The notes: a model not told the origin generated them from the sequence alone. Shown: positions 11,038 to 23,300, counted from the first letter of the stretch. The stretch: DNA of 64,000 bases from Flectonema sp. DT1601 (GCA_964019425.1 OZ025844.1:248001-312000); one strand, 5' to 3'. A program made the numbers and translations.

Positions 11038-12219
11038 TTACTCCGGCACAGGAACGCTCTCCCAAATACCAGCACGAGATCCGGCGAACTTCCTCGTGAT
11101 GTCGACGTACATCTGAAGAATAGATTTGAGGTCATGTTGCTTTTCAAGTTCAAATCGTTCCATCTCATCGAGGAACGTTGCTGTTACTAAATCAATGTGT
11201 TGGTCAGCGGTGCTGCACTTTGCGATTGCTGCTTGAATTTGGGAGTCCAGTGTGACGTCGTTTGAACCCTTTTCCTTTTTTCGTCTGAGAGAATCAGCAT
11301 CTGCACTGAAGACTGCCTGCAATGTCCAAACATCTCTTATATAATTGAGAACTCCCTGACCCGCCCTACACAGTGAAGTGTAGTACGTTAGAGATTCAAC
11401 AATTTGAGTGATTTCACTGTCGGAGTTGAGTTTAGCATTTTGTCCATCGACAGAACAGCTGTTACCAATCTCATCCAACCACTGCAAGTCATCATGACCA
11501 TGAGCTGCTTCAGCCGCTGCTACTTTCTTAAAAGTTGTGCAAAGATCTGCAGCGCTAAACTGCAATGCTGCGCGCTTAACAGCCAAACCTTCGAATTTAT
11601 CTCTCAGAGTTGATAGAGTAGTTTCTAACTTCACGAGGTAGTCTTGTTTCTCAAAGAAAACTTTCTTCTTTGGATCAATAGCATCTTCTTTTGTGTTATG
11701 ACCGAGAGTTAAAGACTCAATGTCATTTGATAACTTTGAAGTAATCGAAGCCTGAAGATGTTTCATACGACTGCCTGCGAAGATGTCCTCTGCTGGTGCT
11801 TTGGACAATTCCGACTGGCGCTTCAGAAAGTCATCATCATCAAGTTCAATAAATTCTTGCAATGCCGTTGACTTGGCCAGCATCGGATGTGCACCAACTC
11901 GAACTAAAAACTTACGCAACGCACGTTGCCTGAACTTGTGGATTTTGCTTTCGTCGGTTGTTCCGAATATTTTATCCAGAGTTTCTCTGACATCCTTTTC
12001 TGGTAGAGGAGGAACAACACATCCCGGGAATTTTTGGATTAGCTGTTTCCGCAACCACAGAAAGTCATTGTATCTACGGTAGACTCCATACTCCTCTCGA
12101 GTGTAGTTGGGGGCGTTGGTTTTCGTGTCAACCCGATACTTCCAGTGCGCTAGACGGGCTCTCCCTCCTTCCATCTTAACGGGTTCGGCGACCACGAAAT
12201 CGAACGCGTATTCGGACAT
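11038..12219 (-). CDS. Sorting nexin with PX and BAR domains (SNX1/Vps5-like)
   Basis: A single exon of 393 residues, TAA stop. The N-terminal 135 residues form a PX domain that binds phosphoinositides on endosomes: RRYNDFLWLRKQL holds the basic pair and Tyr of the binding site, and FPGCVVPPLPEK is the usual proline-rich loop. The rest is mostly helical and fits a BAR domain, with the closing YVDITRKFAG typical of SNX1/2/Vps5-type proteins. Such proteins form the membrane-bending half of retromer-type coats. The length suits a short SNX-BAR protein without the acidic N-terminal extension of SNX1. A pyrimidine-rich acceptor (TTTCTCTCCAG) ends at 12248, about 28 bases before the ATG. Confidence 0.88.
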   Translation of the reverse strand: MSEYAFDFVVAEPVKMEGGRARLAHWKYRVDTKTNAPNYTREEYGVYRRYNDFLWLRKQLIQKFPGCVVPPLPEKDVRETLDKIFGTTDESKIHKFRQRALRKFLVRVGAHPMLAKSTALQEFIELDDDDFLKRQSELSKAPAEDIFAGSRMKHLQASITSKLSNDIESLTLGHNTKEDAIDPKKKVFFEKQDYLVKLETTLSTLRDKFEGLAVKRAALQFSAADLCTTFKKVAAAEAAHGHDDLQWLDEIGNSCSVDGQNAKLNSDSEITQIVESLTYYTSLCRAGQGVLNYIRDVWTLQAVFSADADSLRRKKEKGSNDVTLDSQIQAAIAKCSTADQHIDLVTATFLDEMERFELEKQHDLKSILQMYVDITRKFAGSRAGIWESVPVPE

Positions 12220-12250
12220 TTTTAATTAGAAGCGTTCGGCCCTGATCCTG

Positions 12251-12734
12251 GAGAGAAAAATACGAATTAACGTCATCAATATTGAGATCAGTCCTCAAAC
12301 TTTGCAATAATTGTACTGACCCTGACCTGTAAGGAGATGTTGTGATTGGAATGAAATAAATTAAATTCATTAAAGAATTCAGTTTTGCTTTACAAAACTT
12401 GTAAGGGAAGGAACGGTACAAAACAATTACAGAAAACAGGCTAACAGTGGTATCTAATTGTCGAATGGGGTACACATATTACTTGCAAGTTGCCCCCGAC
12501 CACTACCAACGCTGACATAAACACATACAAGTAGCGACTACCTACAATCATATTCCTCACAGTAATACAACACGAATGAGTATATGACAGCACCTCATAT
12601 TAATGACCACGAACTCGGTCGGTGCAGAAGGGAGAGGGAAAAGAAGAAGGGGGAAAAAAACATAATTTAATCTTTTTCGGAGTCAAATAATCTCAGAAAC
12701 ATTCCTGCAGTGTTGCGAATGGAAGAAGACGCTG
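12251..12734. other. Intergenic, no gene seen
   Basis: Short A-rich purine stretch near 12625-12660. It presumably contains the 3'UTR of the coiled-coil gene. Nothing else is recognised. Confidence 0.4.
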
Positions 12735-14552
12735 CTACTGTAGCGATCGGCATCTAATTGGTGAACGAGTACGTTCTTGAGTTGGACGCTGCCGAGTAGG
12801 CGACTTGAAAGGATTTCTTTCCGGAAATAACATCAACGCATCCCGAAGAGGGGCAAGCAACCTGATAATAGAAGACTCGTGAACCTTCGGTAACAGTTCT
12901 CGCAAGTGAGCGATAATGACTTCGAGCTGTTGAAGGCGATGGTGGCTGGCAGAAGCGTTTGCTTCAGCTGTCTGGAGTGCCTGCCGCAGTGCTGCGATTT
13001 GACCATCTTTTTCTTCACCGAGTTTTTGGATACCGAGTAGCTTATTTTCGAGAAGGTCCTTGAGGCGCTCTAATTCTTTGTACCTTCTCTCAGCGTCACG
13101 AAGCATTCTCTCCGCTTCTCTAAGTTTTCTATCAGCCGATGCCGCAGCATTGTTCTTAGCTGAACTATCATCATCAAGACCAAGTCGTAGCTTTCTCAAT
13201 TCTGCTTCAAGTTCAGCGATTCTTCTCGACTGGTCGTCATTACTCTTAGCACTTCGCCAGTTGTTGCTGTTACCCGCTTCGAGGGTTTGAATGTATTCGT
13301 CACGTTGGGAAATTTGATTCTTCAGGTCATCAATCAATCCCTTTCTTAAATTATCATTTCCTGATAGCCGAGTTTCTAGTTGCTGGATCATAGATTCCCT
13401 CGCGTAAAGTTTCTTTTCAAGATCCTGAATTCGATCTTCAGCAACGTGTCTTTGACCAGTCATTGAGCCGTGGACTTGACAGGCAGCATCTCTGGTTCCG
13501 ACCTGATCAGTATTTCTGAGTGATGCGAGTTGCTGTTGTAGAGATTCGATTAATTTCATTTTAGCTTCTAGTTCTTGCTGCCATTCCGCTTTTGCCCTTT
13601 CATGTGCGAGAGAGAGCTCCCTCAGTGAATCTTCCAGTTGTTTGATTAGCTGCTCCGCTCTTGCCAACTCCTCCATTTTCGCATACAACTGATCTTCCAG
13701 AGATTGCTTTGCTGCACGCATGTCTTCGTAACGTTTTTCTAGGTCACGTCTTCTACCTGTTTCGTCATTCCCCTTTTGCTGAGCTACTCTCTCAAGACGT
13801 TTTAATTCTTCCAAAGCATTGGCTAGTTTTCCTTCAAGACGAGCAATTTCTGCCGCTGCCGCATTGCACTCAGCAGCTTTTCGCTGAAGCTCCTTCTTAA
13901 GCCAGTCGATGTCGCTTTCCCTTGCTTCTATCTGCTTCAGAAGTCGAGCAACTTCATCGTCCTTTCCGTTTAGTATCATTTGGAGGCTGTCCGCTCGTTT
14001 GCTTTGTTCGATTGCTTCAGCGTGCCATTTCTCAAGTTCGTTTTGTAGCCAGGCAACTTCCTCAAATTTAGCTGCTGCTTCCTCAGAGAGTCTGCCTGCA
14101 GCGCTTTCAAGTTGCTTTTGCAGTCGTTGAACGCGTTGTTTTTGTAAAGTGTCTCCCCAAGTTCCAATATAGTCGACGTAGTGAGCGAGTCTGACTGGTA
14201 CGGTTCTGCAAGTGTCTGCGGGTTGGTCAGCCGTTCTTACAAGTTCGAAGTCTCCAGGCATTATACTGAAGACACATTCTCCAACTTTTACTTTGGCTGG
14301 TGAACCTTCAACTGTTCCTGGAACCTTTACAATCTTTCCAACGTCACCCGTCTCAACGGATTTCCCAGACTTGAATCCAATTCTTCGCAAAGCCTTTACT
14401 TCAGCACCAATCTCATAATCGCTTCTAATATTTGGAGGGACTGAAGTCGCTCGTTGCTCTGACTCCATGCGGCGTGTCTCTTGTAATGCAGACTGTGCCG
14501 AAGTATTTGTATTCGACAGAGAAGAGGTGGTTGAATTAGCGCTTTCCTCCAT
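12735..14552 (-). CDS. Long coiled-coil protein
   Basis: A single exon of 605 residues, TAG stop. After a Ser/Thr-rich N-terminus comes a compact, probably beta-rich segment at about residues 40-110 (YEIGAEVKALRRIGFKSG, DVGKIVKVPGTVEG) that could be an SH3- or KOW-like fold. Residues about 140-570 are almost continuous heptad-type coiled coil rich in Glu, Lys, Arg and Leu. The tail is basic with Ser-Pro sites (FKSPTRQRP, RSPIRCRS). I recognise no motor or known family; a structural role in cytoskeleton or membrane traffic is only an inference. The start at 14552 is chosen because acceptor CATTCTTCGTAG ends at 14567, fourteen bases upstream; the longer open frame beyond it runs through that splice site. 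Confidence 0.75.
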   Translation of the reverse strand: MEESANSTTSSLSNTNTSAQSALQETRRMESEQRATSVPPNIRSDYEIGAEVKALRRIGFKSGKSVETGDVGKIVKVPGTVEGSPAKVKVGECVFSIMPGDFELVRTADQPADTCRTVPVRLAHYVDYIGTWGDTLQKQRVQRLQKQLESAAGRLSEEAAAKFEEVAWLQNELEKWHAEAIEQSKRADSLQMILNGKDDEVARLLKQIEARESDIDWLKKELQRKAAECNAAAAEIARLEGKLANALEELKRLERVAQQKGNDETGRRRDLEKRYEDMRAAKQSLEDQLYAKMEELARAEQLIKQLEDSLRELSLAHERAKAEWQQELEAKMKLIESLQQQLASLRNTDQVGTRDAACQVHGSMTGQRHVAEDRIQDLEKKLYARESMIQQLETRLSGNDNLRKGLIDDLKNQISQRDEYIQTLEAGNSNNWRSAKSNDDQSRRIAELEAELRKLRLGLDDDSSAKNNAAASADRKLREAERMLRDAERRYKELERLKDLLENKLLGIQKLGEEKDGQIAALRQALQTAEANASASHHRLQQLEVIIAHLRELLPKVHESSIIRLLAPLRDALMLFPERNPFKSPTRQRPTQERTRSPIRCRSLQ

Positions 14553-14569
14553 CTTCCCACCCACCCCTA

Positions 14570-15061
14570 CGAAGAATGTAATAAAAACACAAGACTTGTT
14601 TGTCAACTCGCCTGAGTGACAAAGGCAGGACACCGAATCTTCTGTGAAACTGAATTACATAAAATGAATTACAACTACCTACATTCATCATCAAAACTAC
14701 GATTTAAACTATTAGAAGATAATTTCGGAAATCCGAATAAAGCCATGGGTGGAGTGGATGATGGGGGCTTAACGGTAAACGGGCACAAAACTGTACTCCT
14801 TTCGCCGAGTTAAAGAGCAAACAATTAAAAAGAGAAAAGGGAAAATAAAATGAGAGGAATGTTATAACGGGGAGAATACTTTCCGAAGTCTTGGTGGTAA
14901 AGTGTCCGTTTTTTTTTTTTTTTTTTTGAATTCTCTCCTGATTATATTTTTTGTTTGTTAGTTATTTCTGTTCTTAAAAGTCAAACGCAAAAAAAGAATA
15001 AAGTTATTAAAAGACATCTGTCCAGACAAGAGAAACCAAACCTAAAAAAGGTTTAATTTTC
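14570..15061. other. Intergenic, no gene seen
   Basis: A T run of 17 at about 14911-14927 lies in what is probably the Hsp90 3'UTR. No coding exon is recognised. Confidence 0.4.
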
Positions 15062-17173
15062 TTAATCAACTTCTTCCATCTTGGAGTCTCCCTCGTCAGC
15101 CTCAACTGGGGCCTCAACGGCAACATCCTCTTCATCGTCATCGTCAATGGATAATCCAAGCTTGATCATTCTGTGGATACGCTCAGCGTAGCTCGATGGG
15201 TCATCAAGGCTGAATCCTGAGGTCAACAAAGAGGTCTCGTGAAGAAGAAGAACCAAATCCTTAACAGTCTTGTCGTTCGAGTCGGAGTCAGCCTTGGCCT
15301 TCAAGGTCTTAACAATTGGGTGAGATGGGTTGATCTCCATTGTCTTCTTCGAAACCATGTAAGATGAGGTCGAGCTGTCTCTGAGGGCCTGCGACTTCAT
15401 AATCTGTTCCATGTGTGCCGACCATCCGAACTCAGAGGTGACCAAGATGCACGGAGCCTGGGCAAGTCTGTCTGAAAGCATAACCTTCTCAACCTTGTCT
15501 CCGAGGATGTCCTTCATCGTCTTGCAAAGGGTCTCGTAAGCAGCCTTCTCTTCTTCCTTCTGCTTCTTCTCCTCCTCGGTCTCCTCGAAAGTCAGACCCT
15601 CCTTCGACACGCATCTGAACTTCATGTCCTCGTACTCCTTCAACTGCTGCATCGCGTACTCGTCGATCGGGTCGGTCATCAGGAGAACTTCATATCCTCT
15701 CTTCTTGCACTGCTCAATGAACGGAGAGTTCTCGATCTTACCCTTCGACTCACCAGTGATGTAGTACAACTCCTTCTGTCCTTCCTTCATTCTGGTCACG
15801 TAGTCCTTCAAAGAGGTCATCTCCTCTCCCGACTTGGTCGAGTAGTATCTCATGAACTCAGCGAGCTTCTTTCTGTTCTGCGAGTCCTCGTGGATTCCGA
15901 GCTTCACGTTCTTTCCGAAGTGCTCGTAGAACTTGGCGTAGTCCTCCTTGTTCTCAGAGATCTCTTCGAACATCTCGAGACCCTTCTTCACGATGTTCTT
16001 TCTGATCACCTTCAAGATCTTGTTCTGCTGAAGGTTCTCTCTGGAGATGTTCAAAGGCAAATCCTCAGAGTCGACGATTCCTCTGATGAAAGTCAACCAC
16101 TCAGGCACGAGGTCCTCACAGTTGTCCATGATGAATACTCTTCTGACGTACAACTTGATGTTGTTCTTCTTCTTGTTTGGCTCAAACATGTCAAATGGAG
16201 CTCTTCTTGGAACGAACAGGATCGCACGGAACTCGAGCTGACCTTCAACGGCAAAGTGCTTCACGGCAAGGTGCTCCTCCCAGTCGTTGGAGATTGCCTT
16301 GTAGAAGGATCCGTATTCCTCCTTGGTGATCTCCTTAGGGTCACGAGTCCAGAGTGGCTTGTTCTTGTTCAACTTCTCCATCTCCTTGGTTACCTCCTTC
16401 ACCTTCTTAGTCTTCTTCTTCTTCTCATCACCTTCCTTTACTTCCTCAACCTTTGGCTCGTCCTCTCCTTCCTTCTTCTCCTCGTCCTTCTTCTCCTCCT
16501 CCTCGTCCTCCTCCTCGTCGTCGGTCACTTCCTTCTCGTTGGTCTTCTCAACCTCCAACTCGATGTCGTATCCGATGAACTCAGAGTGCTTCTTCACCAG
16601 GTCCTTGATCCTTCTCTCCTCGAGGTACTCCAACTGGTCGTCCTTCAAGTGGCAGGTGATCTGGGTTCCTCTCTTCATCTCACAGTCGTCAACCTTGGTC
16701 ACGGTGAAGGTTCCTCCGGCAGCAGACTCCCAAAGGTACGCCTCGTCGTCGTTGTTCTTTGAGATTACGCTCACCTTGTCAGACACAAGGTACGCGCTGT
16801 AGAATCCAACTCCGAATTGTCCGATCATCGACATGTCAGCTCCGGCCTCAAGGGCCTCCATGAACGCCTTGGTTCCTGATCTCGCGATCGTTCCCAAGTT
16901 GTTCACCAAGTCGGCCTTAGTCATACCAACTCCGGTGTCGGTGATGGTCAAAGTCTTGTTCGCCTTGTCGGTAACAATCTGGATGTGAAGTCTCTCCTCC
17001 TCTCCGAGGGCTTCCTTGTCCAGAAGGGACATGTGACGGATCTTGTCAAGAGCATCACTAGAGTTCGAGATCAACTCACGAAGGAAAATCTCTTTGTTGG
17101 AGTAGAACGTGTTGATGATCAAACTCATCAACTGGTTGATCTCCGCCTGGAATGCGAATGTTTCGGTAGACAT
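15062..17173 (-). CDS. HSP90: Cytosolic heat shock protein 90
   Basis: An intact, intronless 703-residue Hsp90. It is an ATP-driven chaperone of the cytosol. The N-terminal ATPase (1-215) has the family blocks [31 protein letters not shown] and [14 protein letters not shown] charged linker rich in Glu, Asp and Lys follows (about 220-285), then the middle domain ([17 protein letters not shown], with the catalytic Arg region) and the C-terminal dimer domain. It ends in MEEVD, the docking motif for TPR co-chaperones, which marks the cytosolic paralogue. Codons end strongly in C or G (CTC, AAG, GAG), unlike the neighbours, as expected for a very highly expressed gene. The start is MSTETFAFQ; a longer frame upstream crosses acceptor CCTTCGTCAG ending at 17199 and is rejected. 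Confidence 0.98.
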   Translation of the reverse strand: MSTETFAFQAEINQLMSLIINTFYSNKEIFLRELISNSSDALDKIRHMSLLDKEALGEEERLHIQIVTDKANKTLTITDTGVGMTKADLVNNLGTIARSGTKAFMEALEAGADMSMIGQFGVGFYSAYLVSDKVSVISKNNDDEAYLWESAAGGTFTVTKVDDCEMKRGTQITCHLKDDQLEYLEERRIKDLVKKHSEFIGYDIELEVEKTNEKEVTDDEEEDEEEEKKDEEKKEGEDEPKVEEVKEGDEKKKKTKKVKEVTKEMEKLNKNKPLWTRDPKEITKEEYGSFYKAISNDWEEHLAVKHFAVEGQLEFRAILFVPRRAPFDMFEPNKKKNNIKLYVRRVFIMDNCEDLVPEWLTFIRGIVDSEDLPLNISRENLQQNKILKVIRKNIVKKGLEMFEEISENKEDYAKFYEHFGKNVKLGIHEDSQNRKKLAEFMRYYSTKSGEEMTSLKDYVTRMKEGQKELYYITGESKGKIENSPFIEQCKKRGYEVLLMTDPIDEYAMQQLKEYEDMKFRCVSKEGLTFEETEEEKKQKEEEKAAYETLCKTMKDILGDKVEKVMLSDRLAQAPCILVTSEFGWSAHMEQIMKSQALRDSSTSSYMVSKKTMEINPSHPIVKTLKAKADSDSNDKTVKDLVLLLHETSLLTSGFSLDDPSSYAERIHRMIKLGLSIDDDDEEDVAVEAPVEADEGDSKMEEVD

Positions 17174-17201
17174 AATTAATAATGAATCTAATAGATGGCT
17201 G

Positions 17202-17716
17202 ACGAAGGAAGTAATAGTAATGTATCCAGAAATCTTATCCAAAGGAACAACTCCCCCAAAATTATGATTTTATTGCCGACTGTTGTAATGAAATTATTCT
17301 CAAAATAGTTAGAAGAACTGAACTGATGTTCAGCTGACATCTCAGAGAGATTCTAGTTAACGAAAAGGATAAAAGTGATTGTCTCACAAGTTAGTTAATT
17401 CACGTTGTAGTCAGGAGCAGTTTAAATGAAAATGCACAATAAATAAATACGTAATTTCTCAATCCTCATTAGCAAGTCTAGTTCCCCCAAACGTCAAAGT
17501 CTAATAAGAGATTTATAAGTCTGCAAACAAACGTTCTCACAATAGACATTAGCTCAGCATTCCCAAACTGAGCGACTCTTGCTGACTGTGAAGGTAGACT
17601 GGATGGCTGCTCAGAGATGGGACGCTCACCCTCTTTGGTGATCCCATTCCAGGATACTTGTCCGAACACCACCAGATTCACAATAGCTTGCACCACAATT
17701 CCTTTCGAATCACCAA
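17202..17716. other. Hsp90 upstream region with an unexplained open frame
   Basis: On the minus strand a frame open from about 17768 to a stop at 17478 (motifs YIYNGALVESYSHICGF, VVQAIVNLVVFGQVSWNG) overlaps the end of the rhodanese gene in another frame. It has no early ATG. A pyrimidine-rich acceptor (TCTCAATTTTCAG) lies directly before it. I cannot join it to the rhodanese exon in frame with any nearby donor. It may be chance, 3'UTR, or the start of an overlapping transcript. Confidence 0.25.
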
Positions 17717-18202
17717 TTACAAACCCACATATGTGAGAATAGCTTTCCACCAAGGCACCGTTGTAGATGTATGGGTTGATGGGAGCACTGAAAATTGAGA
17801 CGAAAAAGTGTGTACCATTTTAGTTTCTTTACCGTTGCAAGTAAGTGGAGCGTTGTGAAAGGCCCAGAGTAGGACTCCAGGACCGTTGTACACTTCAAAA
17901 CTTGGGTACTTTTTCTTCAAAGAGTCTGCGTACTGTCCACTGCGATATCCAATAGTGCAGTATGGGACAATTACTTTATCCGACAGGGAACCCACATCTT
18001 GTGAAAGTAAGTTTTCAAAATCTTTTTGTGTTATCGCATTCTTCTTTATTGAAACCTGAATCTCTTCCTCACTTCTAACGTCAACTAACAAGACGCTGTC
18101 ACCTCGCGATAATATATCATTAGTTGTTATGGTAGGAGACTTGAACTTACCAGAGTAATTATTAAATAATTCCTCGGCTTTGAGATGGTCATTTGATTTC
18201 AT
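17717..18202 (-). CDS. Rhodanese-like sulfurtransferase domain protein
   Basis: A 161-residue single-domain rhodanese. Residues about 20-120 carry the fold: LLVDVRSEEEIQVS (the conserved Asp-Val-Arg block), the active-site loop CTIGYRSG near residue 95 (Cys nucleophile, CxxGxRS form), and YNGPGVLLWAF. These enzymes move sulfane sulfur or act as redox/phosphatase relatives; the substrate here is unknown. The tail TKMVHTFSSQFSVLP matches the usual end of this family, so I read through it. The last 20 or so residues are less certain because a different frame opens there. No targeting peptide is obvious. Acceptor TCTCGTGACCAG ends at 18209, six bases before the ATG. Confidence 0.75.
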   Translation of the reverse strand: MKSNDHLKAEELFNNYSGKFKSPTITTNDILSRGDSVLLVDVRSEEEIQVSIKKNAITQKDFENLLSQDVGSLSDKVIVPYCTIGYRSGQYADSLKKKYPSFEVYNGPGVLLWAFHNAPLTCNGKETKMVHTFSSQFSVLPSTHTSTTVPWWKAILTYVGL

Positions 18203-18211
18203 GTTTTCCTG

Positions 18212-20376
18212 GTCACGAGAAACGATAAAATAATCATCACCTCTATCTTTCCCTCATCTTTCGAATTATCTGATTGTAAAAAAAAAAAAACGTAAAAAGT
18301 ATCAAAACTAATCTCTCTCTCTGCCAAATGTCTAACGGTCATCTGCCTCATGAGTCTCGACGTCTGAACTGTGCACTCGGAAAACGAAAAACTTCTTCTT
18401 CTTCTTTTTTTTTTCTCTTTTTCTAAAAAGGAATTTCGGTTTCTGATTTCAGCTGTCCCGTCTGACTGACTCAAAGTAAGCAATAATTCAAAGACACAAG
18501 AAGCTACGTATAGAGAGACTTGCTACTTTCTATTTAAGGTTTTTTTTTTTTTTTTTTTTTTTTTTCCCTTTCAAGGGTGGGAAAGTTAAATTGAAATATG
18601 AAGCGGAACATCACTTATGCTAATTCAATCATCGATACCCGTGAAGTTCGCTCGACTCAAACTCAACAAAGAATGAATAAAGTATATCCCATGCTCTCTG
18701 ATGATCAGAGTAAAGGAATAAATAAGAAAAGCAATACGCTAAGTCAATAAAAGGGGGAAAAAAGGAAAAAAAAGGGGGCTCAGTGCAAAAGTGTAACCCT
18801 CCCGAACTGGAGGGGTAAAAAAATAAAAATATACAAATCACTCATAACTCACATAACAGCTAGTCAAGTGCTGATTCCTCTGTAAATAATTAGAAGGTTT
18901 CAACCACGTCGGATAACAAAAGAAAGAATAAAATGAAATGAAAAGAAAAGCGATATTTCGCTAAAAAGAAAGAATTTCTTACCACTATTTTAAAAGCAAA
19001 AAAAAAAAAAAAAAAAAAAGAAAACTGATTCCGTTGTCCACACATCTTCCGAAGTTTCTGGCCTGTAAGGTGGACACGGAGTTTCTTTTTTTTCTTTTTG
19101 TTCGAAGTTCTGGGACGGTGGAAAACGTCCTTTTGTGGTCAATACCATCCGAGAGACTCGCTTTAAGAAATTCGGCTCCCAAGTGGTATTGAAATTTACG
19201 TAAAAAGGAAGGTACGACGCTTTGGCATGAAATGTGCCACGTTACAGCCTCAGAAGGCGGGGAAAGACAGATTTAATTTACTAACACGACCGAAAAATGA
19301 AAGCACTAAAAAAACAGCATTGAATTGCCGTCAGAGAGAATCACAGTCACGGTCAGAAGGAGATTTCTACAATAAAAATGTGAACCGGGCGTTTTTGTAG
19401 CAGATAAGCTTAGTTATTCTTATTATTAAAGCTTTCATCGTTAAGTTACTAATCCATAAATTCGTTATTAAAATTGAAATCAACCTTCTCTCCTCATCTG
19501 ATGAGGGCAGTCGCAGGTGTCCAGAACACCACGAGAAAAAAGCTCATGGGGCTGCTATAAAATAGAGTGGAAGAGAAAATATAATAATAATTAATTATTA
19601 TTATCAATTATAGTAATAAAAAACATTGTATCTGCTAGTTCCTCACAATTCAAAAAAAAAAAAAAAAAAAAAAGCAAACAGACTTCTTGGAAAGAAGGAT
19701 AAAATCCAACCGATTGCCTACAACGAGAAAACCATAAAAATAAACAAAGAGAAGAGTGATATCTCACTCTCTGTTCTTTAAAGAAAATACAACATGGATA
19801 GATTCTCGCTACCTTGCTATGCGTTTTAATGAAAAAAATAATCGTTGCACCACTCTGAATGAAGAGTTACACAGCACGTAGTTAATCAAGCTGGACAGAT
19901 TCCAACTAAAAATAGGGGGAAAAGGTACTGAGGATTTTTGCCCCGACCTAAAGATGTACAATTTCAAAGTGGATAGAGATGACGACTGGTCTGTCAGTTT
20001 ACCAAAATAAGTTTAATTAAAAAAAAAAAAAAATGAGAAAACGATAACCATTTCAAAAAAGATGAGAGTTGAGCGGAAAAAAGGAAAAGAGGGAAAGAGG
20101 CTTGCCTTAAAATCTGAGATTACAAACCTCACTGCTGTCTGTATGCTTCAAATCAGCAACTTGTCAATTTGGTGCGGCTACATAGGGTCCGATGATCCCT
20201 TTTAGTGTAAACCTATTGAAAGACAAAGATGCTTTATTGAATTCACAATAAACAGCACCACCCCCATACACTAAAGTGGGATGAAAAGAATCGACGAAAT
20301 CATTCGAAAGCAACAAAAGGAGGAGAGAGACCGACCTCACAACAGAACGTAAAATCAAAAAATAAAAGTTCTATCT
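18212..20376. other. 2.2 kb intergenic, homopolymer-rich
   Basis: Holds a 26-base T run at 18540-18565 and A runs near 18998-19019, 19652-19672 and 20020. A GC-richer patch at 19020-19180 gives short open frames on the minus strand, but none has splice or family support. The left part should include the PKS 3'UTR. Confidence 0.45.
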
Positions 20377-23300
20377 TTACAATGCTGCAGTGTATGTTGG
20401 CTGTTTTATGTATTGTTTATTACAACAAAACAATTGACTACTAATTATTATTATAAACAAACTTATGACATACCTCATTACCGTCAGCACTAGTTAGCTG
20501 AATAGAAGCCATCTCTTCTTCGTCAACCAACTGTTTGTTTTGTTTTAAAGAATTCATTCGAATCATTAAATTAGTTTCTTTAGAATTAATCATACCAATA
20601 ATTCGTCACCACCGTCATCATGAAGAAGAGACTTCTGTAATCCGCCTCTAAATCGACGAGATGTTCTTTTACTGCTCTGTTCTGTAATACCAGTTTCAAT
20701 ATCTGAAACTTCACTCATGGCAGTATTCTCAAATGGAACAGATCGCAGTAATGACTGGTCGTATTTCGCAAGTGTAAAGTCGAGTGGTATAACTCCACTT
20801 CCAGGACGCAGCCAACTATGTCCTTCACCAATTCGACAAAGTTTCGCAGGATTTCCAAGTAGAACTTCACACCTTTCTTCCATTCCACGAGGAAGAATTA
20901 ATGTGCAAGGACCAACAGTAACACCTTCATTTATTGTTGATCCCGGAACTACGTGAGTGAGTGTTGGTAGGCGAACAGATGTTTTGATTTTGGTGCTTTC
21001 AAAGTGGAGGTCACCAGTAGCGAAGTTGTGTGAATAAATATGACCAGATTCTTCTGACATGTACACACCGTCTTCAAATGAAACAAGATCAGCTTCAGGT
21101 GATCGAGGAGCGCATGTCATAATGACACCAGTTCCTACTTTACCACCTCGTAGTCTGTGATAGATTCTCATAGCACTAGTAGCTCCATACATCACACGCA
21201 TTGCATCAACTGCAGTCATACTGATTGCGAGACAGTTAACCCAACGAGCGTGATACCAAGACCTCCATGGATGAGATACTCCTTCTTTAACTTTCCCAAG
21301 AAATAACCATTTGTTAATAATAGAAACCAATGCAATTACTAAACACAGAATACACAAAATTAAGAATCCAGCGACAATTATTCCAACAGACACCGAGAGA
21401 GGCCAACTCTGTCCATTATCATGAAGTGCTATCATAACCGATAATGAAATAGCGATAGCAATGAGAAGGATTAACATGTCGATAAATGATCTCCAAAAGG
21501 CGAGTATCAGATTGTAGAAATGAAATCGGACATTTGATCCAAGATTGAAATTCGGACGGAAGGCCACCGTCACTCTCGGACCGATTTGAGTTGTTCCGCT
21601 TCTAATCGTTTTACCTGCAGCTACTATTCCAGCAGCGCTAACAGCACTACTGTCTTCGAGATTGACACCAGGCAGTAAAACACAATCTGGACCTACAAAT
21701 CCTCTCTCACCAATTGTTGTTCTCGCAAAGGTAACAGTTCCTTCAAAAGGATCGCAAGCAATAGCTGGAATCTGTGGAGCGAATCCCAAGTACGCATCCT
21801 TCTTAGCGACAATCATATCATGTGCTCCAGTAATGTAAGCACTTAAGATAGCAGTGAAGTGAAGATCAGAACCTAGTAATCTATACCACAACCACATTAT
21901 TGGAGTATATCTAAAGTATTGCATTACGAATAGTCTTTCTGATACTGCTAGAAGAGTGTTCGTTGTGTAGAATCGAATTATCATAAAGTTCGTCACGCTT
22001 TCAGTACCTGGGCGAAGCTTACCAATTAGCAACCACTTTACGAGGATGGAAAATAACGAAATAGCGATTCCGAGAACCCAAGGTGAAAAGAATAAAATAA
22101 CAACACCCTCGACTGTGAGGTAGACATTGATATTAAACATCGTGAATACCGGTGTTGGTTTCACTAATGTATCTTCAGGAGTACAAATACCTGGAATCTT
22201 ACTGAGACCCCAAAGTATCCACATCACGGCAACTGTAAACAATATCGAGAAGATGACTACTAAGAACAATAAACAACAAACATGAAGAGCAAGAAGTACT
22301 TTAGTTAATCCATCTTTTGATCTTAAATAAGTGTTAACTCCGGTATCTTCAGGAGGGTCCTCTCCAGGAGGGAGGACTTTATCTTCATAAACTGTACAAC
22401 CTGAGGGGAGTGATCCTTGAGCAACAGACTTACCGCAAACTACGACTGCCTGACCCATATGAGTGCCAGCCGTAACGTAAGAACCTCTGCAGATATTGCA
22501 ACCAGCTCCAATATAAGTGTGTCGTGTACTGATTGTTATTCCATCCATACTAAAAGCTGTTTGACAACCAGTTCTACTCCCGATTATACAATCATCACCA
22601 ATATGCAATAAATCGAAGTCTGGCAACAACGTCCAAGGAAGAAGTACATTCCTCCCGATATCAGCACCCAAGGCCTTGTAAAAGTAAACAAGTAATTCAG
22701 TCTCTTGAAGTATAGAAAGAACTTGTTGGATAGCAAACACCCAAGTGTGAACTATTCCTCTTCTTAATGAATAAAGAGAATAAGTGTTGAATGACTGAGC
22801 TTTAAACTTTCCGATTATCGACCATTTTAAAACCAACGAATAAATTACCGAGAATATTATAAAAAGTACGAAGAACCCTCCCAATCGGATCATAATATCG
22901 AAGAAATGTTCGGCAGTAAAGAAGTAAGACAGAGGACGACCGCAATGTGACTCAGTTAGAGAAACAATCGCCTCCATTGGACGTGTTAAGTACATCGCTG
23001 GTAAAGAACAAATAAACAATCCGAGTAGAAAAAACAGCAGCGGTACAACTTTAAAAACCAACGCAGTTATAAACCCTGGCTCTTCTCTGTTAGCTGTTGC
23101 TATCCTACTCAAGATGATGTTTTCATTTTTTAAAGAATCGATTTCAATCCTCGAATCTCCACCTAAATAACTACCTGACATATCTCTGTGAAGTGGTGGT
23201 GCTGTTGGTGTTGAAGCCACTTGTTTAGGAACCCTCTTAAAGATTTCTTCGATTAATTCCTTTACTGTTGTTACTTCCATCACAATCATCGGACCAACTT

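Noticed and set aside
15890-16762. 290-codon plus-strand open frame opposite Hsp90
   Set aside because: It is the antisense shadow of a conserved, codon-biased gene; its Leu/Val-rich translation has no family character.
20153-20212. Alternative last PKS exon after acceptor TTTCAATAG
   Set aside because: It needs a 261 bp intron and a non-A-rich acceptor. The exon at 20377-20400 uses ACATAAAACAG and a 73 bp intron, fitting all others.
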